This document shows positions 12,261 through 22,800 of a stretch of DNA of 64,000 bases, piece after piece; the stretch's first letter is position 1; each line of letters begins with the position of its first letter. The notes below the pieces were generated by a model. The model worked only from the letters and a program-made list of their open reading frames with translations. It was not told the origin of the DNA and made no database searches. A program made the translations under genes and the position numbers. Origin of the DNA: Asparagopsis taxiformis (taxonomy: Eukaryota > Rhodophyta > Florideophyceae > Bonnemaisoniales > Bonnemaisoniaceae); assembly GCA_030407315.1 (NCBI GenBank), contig JALQPE010000613.1, forward strand, positions 1-64,000, read 5' to 3'.

Positions 12261-13139
12261 CATCCCTGGTAAACTGCCTCAGCTGTAAGCGGCTGGTACC
12301 TTGGTGCCTCTCTCACCTTGGGAAGGGTGAGATAGGAATTGTGAAGTCGGGAACATTGTGGAAGGATGGTTTCGACGGCTTCGGGCGGCTTTGAAGAGCA
12401 ATCTGTGTCTTGTTCACCTGGCCTAAACTACCTAAAATGTTCAGTATTGCGAGAGGAGCACGCAAAATTACAACCACCATGGTGGTGGGAAAATGCATTT
12501 TCTCACGACAGAGATTCTGGCGGTCGAAACTCAAACTCGTTAACATGGACTAGGGTTGGTGTGAACACCTCCAGGACCTCTGGAAAGGTACTACGTGCAC
12601 ATTTTCCGAGGCTACAAGAAGCTGGTCTCTCCAATATCAAGCATAGATTATCGGTGCGCAAAATCTACTCCTGGTGCTGTGTAGCACATTGACTATACAA
12701 AACCGTCCGTTTCCCGTTATAATAAACTATACTCTCAAGTAGCTAGTAATCTAGATATTCACTTTACATCGATGGTTATGAAGTAAGTTAACCTAGGATT
12801 GAAGGACAGAAGGTAAACGATAGGATGGTAGGCATGGGGTAAAATGAAGGCGGTGGTATGAGTAGAATATGGAAGTGGTAGACAGGCATTTAATGCACAG
12901 GGGGGGCGTGTGAAGTGACACCAGAGGCGCAGTGCGTCACAGGAAGGGAGACTGGAATGATGAAGGAGAACTAGAGACATGAGAGATAGGTTGTTTAGGC
13001 ATGCTTCTGGCTCTATTATATAACTGCATTGCTCCTCTATAGGCTACGCAATCCACTCCAGCAGTTCTAGTTAAAAATGGACTATATGGATGTTTCATTT
13101 CAATATCAGCATTGTGCAGTTGAGCCTCTTCAAGGTCCG

Positions 13140-13900
13140 AAAACTTGTCCAGAGTACGCTTCCAGGCCACTTGAAGGCATCCAGAACACTTGCACTTCGT
13201 TCTTACAAAGTTCAATTTTGGCTATCACATCTCCAATTGTGGGAGTCTGGTGACCAAAAATCGATGCATTCTGTCAGCCCTAATGGGCAAGCCTGCAGCT
13301 TTACGAACTCATAGAACACTTTTCCGTACTCCCTAGAGCCACTCCAACCCTTACAGACCACTTGCACATCATTCGGACAAAGTTCAATTTTGGCCATCAC
13401 ATCTCCAGTTGTGAGAATCTGGCGAGCAAAAATTAGTGAACTCCGGAAGCTCTACCTCGCAAGCCACCAGCTTTCAGGGCGAATAAAACCGGTTACAGTA
13501 CTCCCCAGACCCACTCCAACCCTCCCAGACCACTTGCACTTCGTCCCGACAAAGTTCACTTTTGGCCATCACATCTCCAGTTGTGGGAATCTGGTGACCA
13601 AAAATCGATGCATTCTGTCAGCCCTAATGGGCAAGCCTGCAGCTTTACGAACTCATAGAACACTTTTCCGTACTCCCTAGAGCCACTCCAACCCTTTCAG
13701 ACCACTTGCACATCATTCGGACAAAGTTCAATTTTCACCATCACATCTCCAGTTGTGAGAATCTGATGACCAAAAATCGATGAATTCTACTAGCCCTTCC
13801 ACGCAAGCGAGAAGCTTTGAGTGCAATTAAAACAAGTTTTAGTGCTCCCTAGAACCACCCCAACCCTTTCAGACCACTTTGCAGCCTTTTTCGCGGGGTC
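13140..13900. repeat. ~175-bp tandem repeat, four units
   Basis: The units begin near CCACTTG(A/C)A. Each contains AAGTTCAATTTTGGC(T/C)ATCACATCTCCA, GTGGGAGTCTGGTGACCAAAAATCGATG and TACTCCCTAGAGCCACTCCAACCC, with graded divergence. The ORFs running through (13090-13314, 13390-13680) only reflect the repeat. Confidence 0.85.
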
Positions 13901-13983
13901 TGAAATCGTCTCCTTCTTCTTCCCGAGTGAGAAACATCAGTCCCTCTCATATGCTTACAGAGAAGTTGGTTTACCATGGTTTC

Positions 13984-14265
13984 TTACAGCAAAGTCATCG
14001 TTAAGATGACTTTGCTGTAATGTTTTGTTTTCTTACAGCAAAGTCATCGTTACGATGACTTTGCTGTAATGTTTTGTTTTCTTACAGCAAAGTCATCGTT
14101 ACGATGACTTTGCTGTAATGTTTTGTTTTCTTACAGCAAAGTCATCGTTACGATGACTTTGCTGTAATGTTTTGTTTTCTTACAGCAAAGTCATCGTTAC
14201 GATGACTTTGCTGTAATGTTTTGTTTTCTTACAGCAAAGTCATCGTTACGATGACTTTGCTGTAA
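13984..14265. repeat. Six-copy array of a 37-bp palindrome (49-bp period)
   Basis: Palindromes start at 13984, 14033, 14082, 14131, 14180 and 14229, each TTACAGCAAAGTCATCG-TTA-complement and separated by TGTTTTGTTTTC. The first copy has one base change in its centre; the others are almost identical, implying recent amplification. Decayed half-copies continue to ~14470. Each unit could form a 17-bp stem with a 3-nt loop. Confidence 0.95.
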
Positions 14266-14763
14266 GCAACCTGGGTAAACTGCCTTTGCTGTAAGAAAAC
14301 TGAATAGCAGTTCCGACAGCTTGTCCTGAGAAAGCAAATCCGCCTTAACGATGACTTTGCTGTAAGAAAACAGAGAACTTACAGTTCTGACAGCTTGTCC
14401 TGAAGAAAAAAATCCGCCTTAACGATGACTTTGCTGTAGGAAAACAGAGAACTTACAGTTCTGACAGCCTGTCCAGAAAACCCTTCCTCTCGCTCCAGTT
14501 ATAGTCTGTTACCTATCCTAGAAACGTTCCCAGTCCGAGGTATCGTACCGCTTGATCACTTATGTACTATACTTGTGCTGCCAAAGATATTAAAATAATC
14601 GCTGCTGGAAAGCATCGTTTCTGTCTGGGTGAAGACGCTGGACGACGGAGTGATATTGCGGGCGGAATACACACGATAACATTAATCACTACTCCCCTAA
14701 TCGCCCAACTTGAGTATACTTAGTAAAGAAATTAAGATGACTCTTCCCCGATATGATCGTCAA

Positions 14764-15100
14764 TCATTCCGAACCTACACTCTTCAATGCTTTAGCTCTG
14801 TCGGCATCTTTCCACGGACGTGAAGGCTCCATGATCAGTAACGGCGATTCAGTCGGGGAGATACGCAGTGTCGAAAAGGCCGATTGCCACACCGCCTGTA
14901 TGACGTCCCAATTCTGCACGGTGGCAGCGCCGGTTCTTTCGTCAAAGGCGTAGACGTTTCGCACGTCGTGACAGGCGTCGGGCGACGTGAGAATATAATC
15001 GCCATCGAGATATTTCCAGTGTACAGAACTTGGTCGTCGCGCGACACGAGCAGCGTGAAACCTGGCTGATTGTCAGCCGACGATATGCGCCGTACATACG
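14764..15100 (-). pseudogene. Actin-related protein fragment (ARP6-like)
   Basis: The clearest frame (14764-14964) contains NWDVIQAVWQSAFSTLRI followed by PTESPLLIMEPS. This resembles the actin-fold block in which a 'hWDxxxxhWxxhF' segment precedes 'PxxxPLLhxE', and is closest in my memory to ARP6. Upstream the frame continues as DGDYILTSPDACHDVRNVYAF but then shifts into another frame (14835-15368). No complete gene is present. ARP6 belongs to the SWR1 chromatin remodeller; here it looks like a captured fragment, collinear in strand with the kinase and UFD2 fragments nearby. The family call is by motif only. Confidence 0.4.
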
Positions 15101-15722
15101 CTGCTATGTGGCGGATGCGCGTGTCCGGCGTCGAGAAGAATGCATTATTGCGGAGACGTTGTTGTTGCACCGGTTGCAGTTGCAGAACGAGACATAATTG
15201 CAGCAGGACAGCGAGTATGAGCACGCCTTTGGTGACAGACGCCCAGCCGAGTTGGTCTGGAGCTATCTGCGGGGGAAGGCCAGATCGCGTCGGCATGAGG
15301 ATTCGAGTGCCGGTCAGTTGTGGTATGAGTGTACAAGTGTATGTTATGTCAAGAGATGCAGCTTGCATCAGTGGTCGAGCGCGTACAAGTTACCAAGTTA
15401 CGCTCCGTGAAATATTGATGCTTCCAGTCGTTGAACGTACGCTGCACACCCACCAGGATAGAACGATACGCGCCGCGCCATCTGTGTGACACGCGTGTCT
15501 ACAACTTGCACGCCATGTACAATTCTGCACATCAACATTGAGAATACACCAGTCCAACTAAATTGCCGTTCCGCAACTCCGAAATATGTCCCAACCCGTA
15601 AGCTCTGGCCGCACGCCACCCCCAAACGTCTCATCACCAGCGTGGCGCAACGCACCTCAAGTTTTACATGATGCTGCTATGACATATCCGAGTCGATCTA
15701 ATTCATGTAGCATACCATTAAA

Positions 15723-16178
15723 CTATCTAAAGCCTACAACAGCAATACATACCCCAAATCTACAGCACTCACATGCATACCAACTCACCCGTCCTCTTCG
15801 CCCGTTGTTGCAAAACGAACCATGCGCTCTAACAGCTCTACTAACTTCAACCTTGTTGCACGATGTGATTCTCTCTACATGTAATTTTCGAATATCACCC
15901 GCACTTTCACATGTCGTCGTACCTCCATCCTCCTCGCACTCCGAATCACCGCTTGATCCAATAGAACGTCCATCAAACCACCTCTCGCCCTGCGGCGTCC
16001 TGTAAACCGCGCTGCAGAACGAATACCCCGCAAGAATACCGTCACCGTGTTTTGACAGTGGTGTTCGTGGACGCTTCATCAGCGGCGAACTCAACGCCAT
16101 GTGCTTGCTGACGTTGCTATCGCTCAGCGATGACACGTACTGTATGTCTTCTTCAACATCAACCAACAGGATTGCCAA
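15723..16178 (-). pseudogene. ORF fragment of unknown origin beside the kinase fragment
   Basis: A 151-codon minus-strand frame. The N-terminal half (AILLVDVEEDIQYVSSLSD, then KRPRTPLSKHGDGILAGY, then CSAVYRTPQGERW) has ordinary protein composition. The C-terminal half is Cys/Arg-rich and unconvincing. It lies just downstream of the kinase and UFD2 fragments on the same strand. I do not recognise the family. Confidence 0.3.
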
Positions 16179-16424
16179 CGCTTTCGCCTGCTTAATCTCC
16201 TTTTTCGTGCGGTTCCCACTCGACCTTGAACTAATTGTAGCCTAACTGTTCAGATCTTCGACGTGCTTCTTCAGTGTGTTATTTCTTGAAGACTAGTTAC
16301 CAAGCACGATACAATCCACGCTTTTGAACCATGGGTGTTCCTTCACTGCATTCCAGCCATCCTCACCAGTTCCAAGACGTTCTGACACATCACGGCGAAG
16401 AAGATGTGTGATTAGATGTCTCAC

Positions 16425-16604
16425 TTGCTGAGACAAACTTCATGGATAGTAGATGGGCGCCTTTTCTATACGCTGGTAAAAGTAGTTCCTGTCCTTTGAA
16501 TAGAACGGTGTGTGACCGGGACAGTATCTCGTACGAAAGTATCCCAAACGCCCATAAATCTATACTGGTGTCGTAGCTCTGACCACCGAGCATGCTAGCT
16601 TGCA
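16425..16604 (-). pseudogene. Protein kinase domain fragment (subdomain IX region)
   Basis: The frame beginning at the UFD2 junction reads [20 protein letters not shown] followed by YEILS. This is the eukaryotic protein kinase region after the activation loop, including the DxWAFG/DLWAFG signature of subdomain IX. No ATP-binding or catalytic-loop part is present. It is joined directly to the truncated U-box of UFD2, giving a chimaera of two unrelated genes. I infer fragment capture by the host element. Confidence 0.6.
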
Positions 16605-17650
16605 ATTGAACGGATCCACCTTATCGCTCAAAAGGATGCGCGAGATTACCGCCCGGTCCATTATACTACCAGACGTCGGTAGTCGCACCGGATTCCGCAT
16701 CAAACTGCTCATAATCGGGTCCAGAAACTCGTCTGGAATCTCCCCGAGCTCCACTTCAGCATCTTGGTCCTCCTGAAATGCACGAGCCGCATCCTCACTC
16801 ACCCGCTGCAACGCCTCCAATTCCCCCGATTCAATAGCTTGCGATTGAGTCCAATTTTCAACGCACGCTCAAACAATTCCTTCTTGTATGATCGTCCGTC
16901 GCGTCCAACCGCCTCCGCGAACAAACGCTCCCCGTCAAAGTGCAGATACGTTTGCATAATCCGTGTCAGTAACTGCTGTGGTTTCCAAAACACTTTCTCC
17001 GGTTCCGACACCGCCAGATCCCGACACCGCTGCCCGCACAGTCCGTCCAGAAGATATATCTCAACTATAGTTGAGCATTTCCGCAATGCGTGACACCATT
17101 CCATCGCGTAGGAATATACGCCGCACAACCTTGTCCTCCGTTGTGATCCACAACAATTTCACATTGTTATTCACCAGTTGATTGTAGCTCTTCGCCAAGC
17201 CATCCAATCGCTGCAACCGCTCTTGTTTTTCCACTTTCTCCTCATCCGTCAGCGCCTCCCTCTCAGCCAACCCCCGCGCATCAGCATTTGCATCATATGC
17301 ATCTCCTCTAAGTCATCCAGCACAGAGTCCGGCAAATGGTTGGCATCGTTCAACACTATAATTACAAACCTCAGGAATCGTGTCTCATCCCTCGCCTCCG
17401 CTCGCACAGACTTGCGATAGTCCTCCATGCGTATGTGATCCCGTATGCTCGACATCTACGTACAGGCGAAACAGCGCCTCCGGTAGAAATCTTCTTGACA
17501 ACTCGTGACTTGCAAACAATCCCTCCGTCACCGGGTTGACCATCCGCCCATCGTCCTCGTCATCATCAAACCCACTGCCCTTTGGGAATATTGTGGACAG
17601 GAATTCCACTAATTTCGAACGTAGATACGGATTATTCACATGCAGCGGTG

Positions 17651-17680
17651 ATGCAGCTCCAGCAATTGCTGGAGCTGCAT
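17651..17680. repeat. 30-bp perfect palindrome in UFD2 fragment
   Basis: Zero-spacer palindrome centred on GCAATTGC with arms ATGCAGCTCCAGCAA and complement. It sits exactly where the UFD2 frame changes, before the conserved NPYLRSKLVE block. Confidence 0.95.
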
Positions 17681-17791
17681 TTGCAAACTCACAGTGTCTT
17701 CAAGTAGAGCACTGCTACCATCAACAATCTGTGGTGCATAACGCATCGCCGACAGTAGTACCGTTGTGATAGTTTCCACTGCATGTTCAGG

Positions 17792-17854
17792 CAGCGAAGC
17801 CATGGCTTCGCTGTTACCATTACCTCCTACACCCGCGGGTGAAGGTGGTAATGG
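17792..17854. repeat. Two adjacent palindromes in UFD2 fragment
   Basis: 17792-17813 is a perfect 22-bp palindrome centred on CCATGG. 17817-17854 is a 38-bp palindrome centred on ACCCGCGGGT with two mismatched pairs. Together they replace the UFD2 linker just upstream of the LPEHAVE motif, without closing the reading frame. Confidence 0.9.
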
Positions 17855-18141
17855 CAATGGAAGTAGCGACTCTCGCTTCGGTTCCGCCCTATCTTCTTCA
17901 TTAGCCACTCCGCATCAGCTGTCACAAACCTCACAAGAGCTGTCAACATTTCATTGTTCTGTAAATATACATCACAGCACAGTTCCGCCTGCACCAAGTT
18001 GTCAAACTGCCTCTTGAACATCACCAATTGAGCCTCTTGGTAATCTGGTAACGCATTCTGCTGTTGCGCACGTTCCGTGTCCGAAATCATTTCCTTCAAC
18101 CGATGTAACGACCGTCGCAGCGTTCTTCGTACATATGTACG

Positions 18142-18191
18142 TGGGATTCATTGCAGTTGAGAACATATGTTCTCTACTGCAATGAATCCCA
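18142..18191. repeat. 50-bp palindrome (one mismatch) in UFD2 fragment
   Basis: Centred on ACATATGT. One arm is UFD2 coding sequence (GGGATTCATTGCAG, encoding GFIAV) and the other arm is its inverted copy, after which UFD2 homology resumes. A second small palindrome, GTACATATGTAC, follows. Confidence 0.95.
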
Positions 18192-18419
18192 AATGGACGG
18201 ACCGCATCGAAAGTCAGAAACACTCCGTCACAAAGCTGAAATCTTTGCTTACAGCCGGAGCAACCAACTGTATTGCCGACTCACTCGCTCTGCCTTCAGA
18301 AATCGGCCCTGCTCTCGCCGTTGAGCTCCTCCCCGCCTCACGTACAGTCACTTCAAGTTGTCGCGCCAGAGACTCTTGTGCATTCTCGTAGAGGAGAGCT
18401 TCAAAGGTGAGAATGTGGA

Positions 18420-19450
18420 GGGCAAAGCAGATGGGCCGGGGTCGAGGAGAAGGGTAACCAGTGGTTCGGGCTGTCTGTAAGCAGGCTTACAGTCTGAGGA
18501 CAAGGCCAGTTGGGGTAGTGAAGCGAGAGATAAACGCTCATTTTTGCTAAATCATTGCATATGGCGCCACGTGCTACACATCGCACTTTCTATATATACA
18601 AGTCTTTTCTCTATCGAGCGTCACTCCCAATGCTTCGTAACGTCGGTGCACACTCTTCAACATCTCCCACCACGATATTCTCAAGATGATGTACCGTCCT
18701 CCTCCCGCTTGCATTCAACTGAATACGTGGATATCCATGTGGATATACGTACGTATGGATGCCATTTCTCGACATGGCTACTATGCGATCATGAGCGATT
18801 GGCAGTGGCAATGGGAAATCAACTGGGAAACATGTAACTTCGTCTTCCAGCCATGAATATCTCCATTTGCAAATAAATTAAGCACTAGGCATCCTCTTGC
18901 TTTCCGAATACGTAGAAGGCCGGATTGCGCAACTCCTTTAAACAGCGACGTGTCGTTGACGTGGCGGAATGTTCATAATCCGTGTTCTTCGTGTATTCAC
19001 GTGATTAGTTGTACAACTATTGCAGCACAAAGACAGTTTTTGAAATAGGCTTTCCAAAATTCGATCGAATAGCCTCGAGGCTATGAGGGCTGTTTGGATC
19101 ATCGAAGATACTAATGCTCGCGCAAGACGTGTTGCGTACTTCTACCAACAGGATATCGCACGATATCCTATTGGTAGAAGAACAGGCTAAGGTTTGCTCA
19201 CAGAGCTTTTGTAGCACTGAGTCCATAAGAAGCATCGAAGTGACTTACAGGCCTTCTTCGCACATTTCATATACTTTGCTCCCATCGGAGTACATTCTAT
19301 CTGCTCTCCTCTAGAACTTATCCTCCCTCATACTAACTTCACAGCATCCTTCTCTCTGTAAAGCTCCATCAAAATTACTATATCGTATACCACACACCAT
19401 TCCAATATTTTCTTTCACACTAACACTATGCTCCTTATTTCCTCTCAAGT
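18420..19450. other. Gene-free right part of element 1
   Basis: Short ORFs on both strands without recognisable motifs. Apart from the inverted repeat at 19139-19180, I see nothing in it that I can name. Confidence 0.5.
19139..19180. repeat. 42-bp inverted repeat with 2-nt spacer
   Basis: Arms CTTCTACCAA-AGGATATCG and complement, with one mismatch. It lies in otherwise gene-free sequence of element 1 between UFD2 and the right terminal array. Confidence 0.95.
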
Positions 19451-19454
19451 CCAC

Positions 19455-19812
19455 TCCACCAGACAGTGTTGTGAACCAATGCACGGTACTACCCGCAGAC
19501 AATACAATTTGCTATCTACAATACTGTCTACAGACTTCCCCAGACAGTGCAGTAATACAATACAATGTACTGCCTCAGACAGTAAAATGTACTGTCTGCA
19601 CATACTGTCTGGCGGCAACACTTCCGGACAATAAAATTTACTGTTCTGGACAGTAGATTTTACTGTTTTTGATATTGTCCAGAATTAGTGCCATTTTACT
19701 GCTGCAGCAGTACTCGGAAATTTCCAGACAGTAAAATTCACTGTCTCCGCGCACTGTCTTGGCCAGACAGTAATTTTTACTGTCTCAGACAGTAAATTTA
19801 CTATCTTTTTCC
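19455..19812. repeat. Right terminal array of element 1 (CAGACAGTA palindromes)
   Basis: About a dozen CAGACAGTA/TACTGTCTG motifs in both orientations, such as AGACAGTAATTTTTACTGTCT. They share their core with the left array 13 kb away. TLH1 coding sequence begins within ~10 bp of the last copy. Confidence 0.85.
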
Positions 19813-22800
19813 ATTCCCAACACCGTAGTGAAGTATATCGTGATTCTGCTCCCAGCCTCCGCCGAATTGTTGCTCCGAGAGAGCAAACGGGAAGACATCA
19901 ATCACGGATGTTCCACAAATGCTCTAAGGAATCTTCAGCTCGCACATACGCCGACCACATCGCTCGTCTGGTTTGCTTCACTACAAGACTCTACAAGAAT
20001 GATAAGAAGCGATCATTAGAAAGTGTCCCAGATGTGGGCTTCAGAAACTTTGCATTGCCTGCCTTTGTGGAGCATCGCGTTGCACACTATGTTCAGCAGC
20101 TTGAAGGCCTCCCTGAAAGTGCACCAGCTTCGAAGCGTCAGAAGATGGATCAGAGCACGGATACAGTCAATAGTGATCGAGTATGGAGCGCGAAGGACAA
20201 CGCTTTGCATGAGCTGCTTTGTAGTCTGTTGATGGTCAACCTTAGCAAGGATTCCAATGATGAAATATCCAAATCTACCACTTCATCTACTTCTCTTGTA
20301 ATTCATCAGTTTATTGCGACATTTTCGGTAGCAGAAGACTCACCCCCTGAGAAGAAGACTACTACTACAGGTCGTCGGTTCAAAAGATCTATGGAATTGT
20401 CTCCATTCCTCGCTGCATATGTTTATTTCTGTTCCATGTGTGGAATGGTTGAGTTGAAACGGGACGAGATTTTCCCAACCTTCCAGAAGCCTGGGGCTGC
20501 GCTAGACGTTTCTGCAGTTTTCAATGTCTCTCAGAATACTTCATTTTCTCTAGCTCGCTGGCTTCTCACGGAGTGCCAGTCAATTAATACGCATTCACGC
20601 CCACAGACAAATTTCATAGATTGCGTCCGTCATAAGCAATGTGCCATTGTGAACGGAAGTGAGATATCAGTAGACGATATTCGGAAGGCAGCTGAGAGCC
20701 TTTTGACAGAGGCTGATAATATGCTTCATGGTCCAGTTCTACATAACGCAACCGTGCCAGCAAACTATGATACACTCTTGGCCAATCTCATTGATGATTT
20801 CACAAATGCCGCAGAGGGTTTCTCGTTCCTCCAACTATCAGGATCTAGAAAATGGGCGGATGAAATGGCAGCTTTGCTACCAGATCATATAATTTCAAAT
20901 GCGGTACTTTGCCATCAGTGGTTTACCCGAACTGATCATGATGATTCTGTGCCAATAGGTCAAATGACCGGTAATGATACGGAACAGTGGAAGCTCCGAA
21001 ACTGTGCTGCTCAGAAATGGTTACAGGCAGTCTACAAGCTAAAAAAGGTCTTGTTCGTCTTGACACATATTCTTTCTGGCGGCACGGCGAGAGCCTCTGA
21101 GATTGAAACATATACATTCCAAAACAGTTCCACCAAGTTCCGGAATGTTTTCATCAGTCAAGGTGAGCTCTATTTCATTTGTGACTATGGGAAGAGCGAA
21201 TCTTTGCGAGGATGGCAGAAACCGATCGTGCGGGTAGTATCTGGTCAGCTTGCTACCCTCTGGATCCTGTATTTCTCATGCGTTCGTCCCTGGGAATGTT
21301 TCGTAATAGGAAAAGTCAATCAACTTGTTTGCACCACTGCTCATAATATACATTTGTTCGCTGAAGACAACAAACCACTCAAGGCTGATAAACTTCGGGT
21401 CATTTTCAATTCCATTCTTCAAGAGCAAGGTGTTAAGATCACTTTTCAAACTTATCGACATTGGCAAGCAGGAATAGTTCGTCGCTACGTTGGGAAGCAG
21501 CACCACAGTGTCTTATTCATGGCTATGGAAGAAGAAAAAGACGTACAAAGGGATGATGTGGAGTTGTTTTTCCCCTTGGATGAGCAATCAGGACATACCC
21601 ATGCAACTGCCGAAAAGTTTTATGCCCGCTCAAGTTGCTTCCCCATTGGTGTTCAGCTGGAAAAAGTTACAGAATTCCGTGCAGCATCACTACAATGGGC
21701 GTCGTTCATCCTCAACAGACCTCCCCCTGATTGCATTTCAGAACAACCAAACCCAGGAGATGTAGTTGGGAATTCGCGAGCTCCAGTCCAACACTCTACG
21801 AAACTTATTGCCGAAACTTTTTCCGAGTTACGATTGAGTTTGGAGAAAGAGATGGAAACCTTTGTCGAAGAAGTGAAGGATGATCTCGTTAGATTCTCAA
21901 AGAGAATTCGCGGTGTGGAGAGTGACAACCTCAATGCATATCCTGTCTCGCATAAAGACATAGCCTTCATTTATCAAATGGTTCAAAAAATTCGAGATTT
22001 ATCTGGAGACCCCAATGGCCGCTTCAGAAGTCCTCTGCAGCTGTACACGACTATCGCAGTCCTTGATCGGGAAGATGACATCCTCATTATTATGCCGACA
22101 GGATCAGGGAAGTCTTATCTCTTCATCCTACCGAGTTTCATAGAACAAACGGCACCCATGCTGTGTCCCGGGCAGCTGAATCTCGTCCAGCCGTTCACTA
22201 TTGTTGTCCTTCCTCTGGTTGCACTAGTTCAAGATATGGTTAGGAGATGCACAAATATGGCAAAAAATCGAATGGAGGTTCTCACCTGGGGTCAAAGAGG
22301 AAGGGCAAAGAGTAGAAGCGGAATTGGAGGTTTGATTATTATATCTGCTGAGCATGTGTTGACAACAGACTATCAAGATCTCGTTACATATTTGGTCTCC
22401 CAGAAACGGCTAAGCCGAATTGTTGTCGACGAGGCACATCTCACCGTCCAGTGGTCTACTTTTCGGGAAGCAATGTTGGAATTGAGGCATTGTCTAAGGC
22501 CTGTTGCAAGCAATGTTTCAGTTCCTTGCATTATGATGAGCGCTACTGTTCCACCCGAAATGGAGCAAGCTGTGAAGCTTGCTCACGGAGCTCCTTTTGC
22601 AAAAACTGTAAGAACCTCCACTGCTCGAAACAACCTATCATTCCAAGTCGTGCGGTGTGAGACTTTGCCATTCAAACGCATATACAATACAATGATGGCT
22701 AAATCAATTTCTGTCCTCACTGAAGAGACTGAGAGATTATTTGAGAAAGCTGCGGAATCTACAGATTCGGCTGTGCTCTCACAGATAATTGTCTACTGTG

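Larger units (their letters stand above)
10290..12990. repeat. Three diverged ~0.8-1 kb tandem repeats bounded by palindromes
   Basis: Units at ~10310-11070, 11225-11960 and 12255-12990 share the same order. They start CTGTAAGCGG(T/C)TGG, followed by CTCACCTTGGGAAGG, a 'caccattttctcacgacagagattc'-type middle, a GGTACTA(C/T) segment, and an end rich in 'gaggcgcagtgcg' and 'acatgagag'. They are separated by the palindromic clusters (11070-11225, 11970-12260). The ORFs in them (10364-10696, 12366-12692 and others) are not conserved between units, so I treat them as non-coding. Confidence 0.75.
16604..18410 (-). pseudogene. UFD2: UFD2 ubiquitin chain-elongation factor (E4) pseudogene fragment with U-box
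   Basis: Successive minus-strand frames match the UFD2 core in order. They are FVTECF...MRSVHLGFIAV (18180-18260), a coiled segment with VRFVTADAEWL (~17900-18090), LPEHAVETITTVLLSAMRYA (~17720-17790), NNPYLRSKLVEFL then ALFRLYVDVEHTGS (17450-17640), RFLRFVIIVLNDANHLPDS (~17350), and the U-box [20 protein letters not shown] ending at VDPFN (~16610-16760). UFD2 extends ubiquitin chains for proteasomal targeting. At least seven frame changes and a stop occur, the segment after YVDVEHTG is missing, and the U-box is cut after DPFN and fused to a kinase fragment. Several breaks coincide with perfect palindromes (18142-18191, 17792-17854, 17651-17680). Confidence 0.85.
6231..19812. mobile_element. 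Element 1: ~13.6 kb insertion inside TLH1 with palindromic terminal arrays
   Basis: The two halves of TLH1 abut this interval. Both ends carry dense arrays of short palindromes based on CAGACAGTA/TACTGTCTG (left 6231-6935, right ~19455-19805). The right half of TLH1 becomes open immediately after the right array. Inside lie degenerate ORFs (8.5-9.7 kb), palindromic MITE-like arrays, diverged ~0.9 kb tandem repeats, and captured host gene fragments on the minus strand (actin-related protein, protein kinase, UFD2). I see no transposase I can name and no certain target-site duplication. A large non-autonomous transposon, or several nested insertions sharing ends, would fit. Confidence 0.7.

Noticed and set aside
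13984..14265. CRISPR-like array of regular repeats
   Set aside because: Repeats are self-palindromic with identical 12-bp spacers in a eukaryotic subtelomere; no unique spacers, no cas genes.
15070..15489. + strand 139-codon Arg/Cys-rich ORF
   Set aside because: It overlaps the minus-strand actin-related fragment and has the composition of a shadow frame.
17641..17700. Possible 18-nt micro-intron (GTGAGT...GCAG) at a UFD2 frame change
   Set aside because: It does not restore the frame cleanly, and a perfect palindrome at the same place explains the break better.
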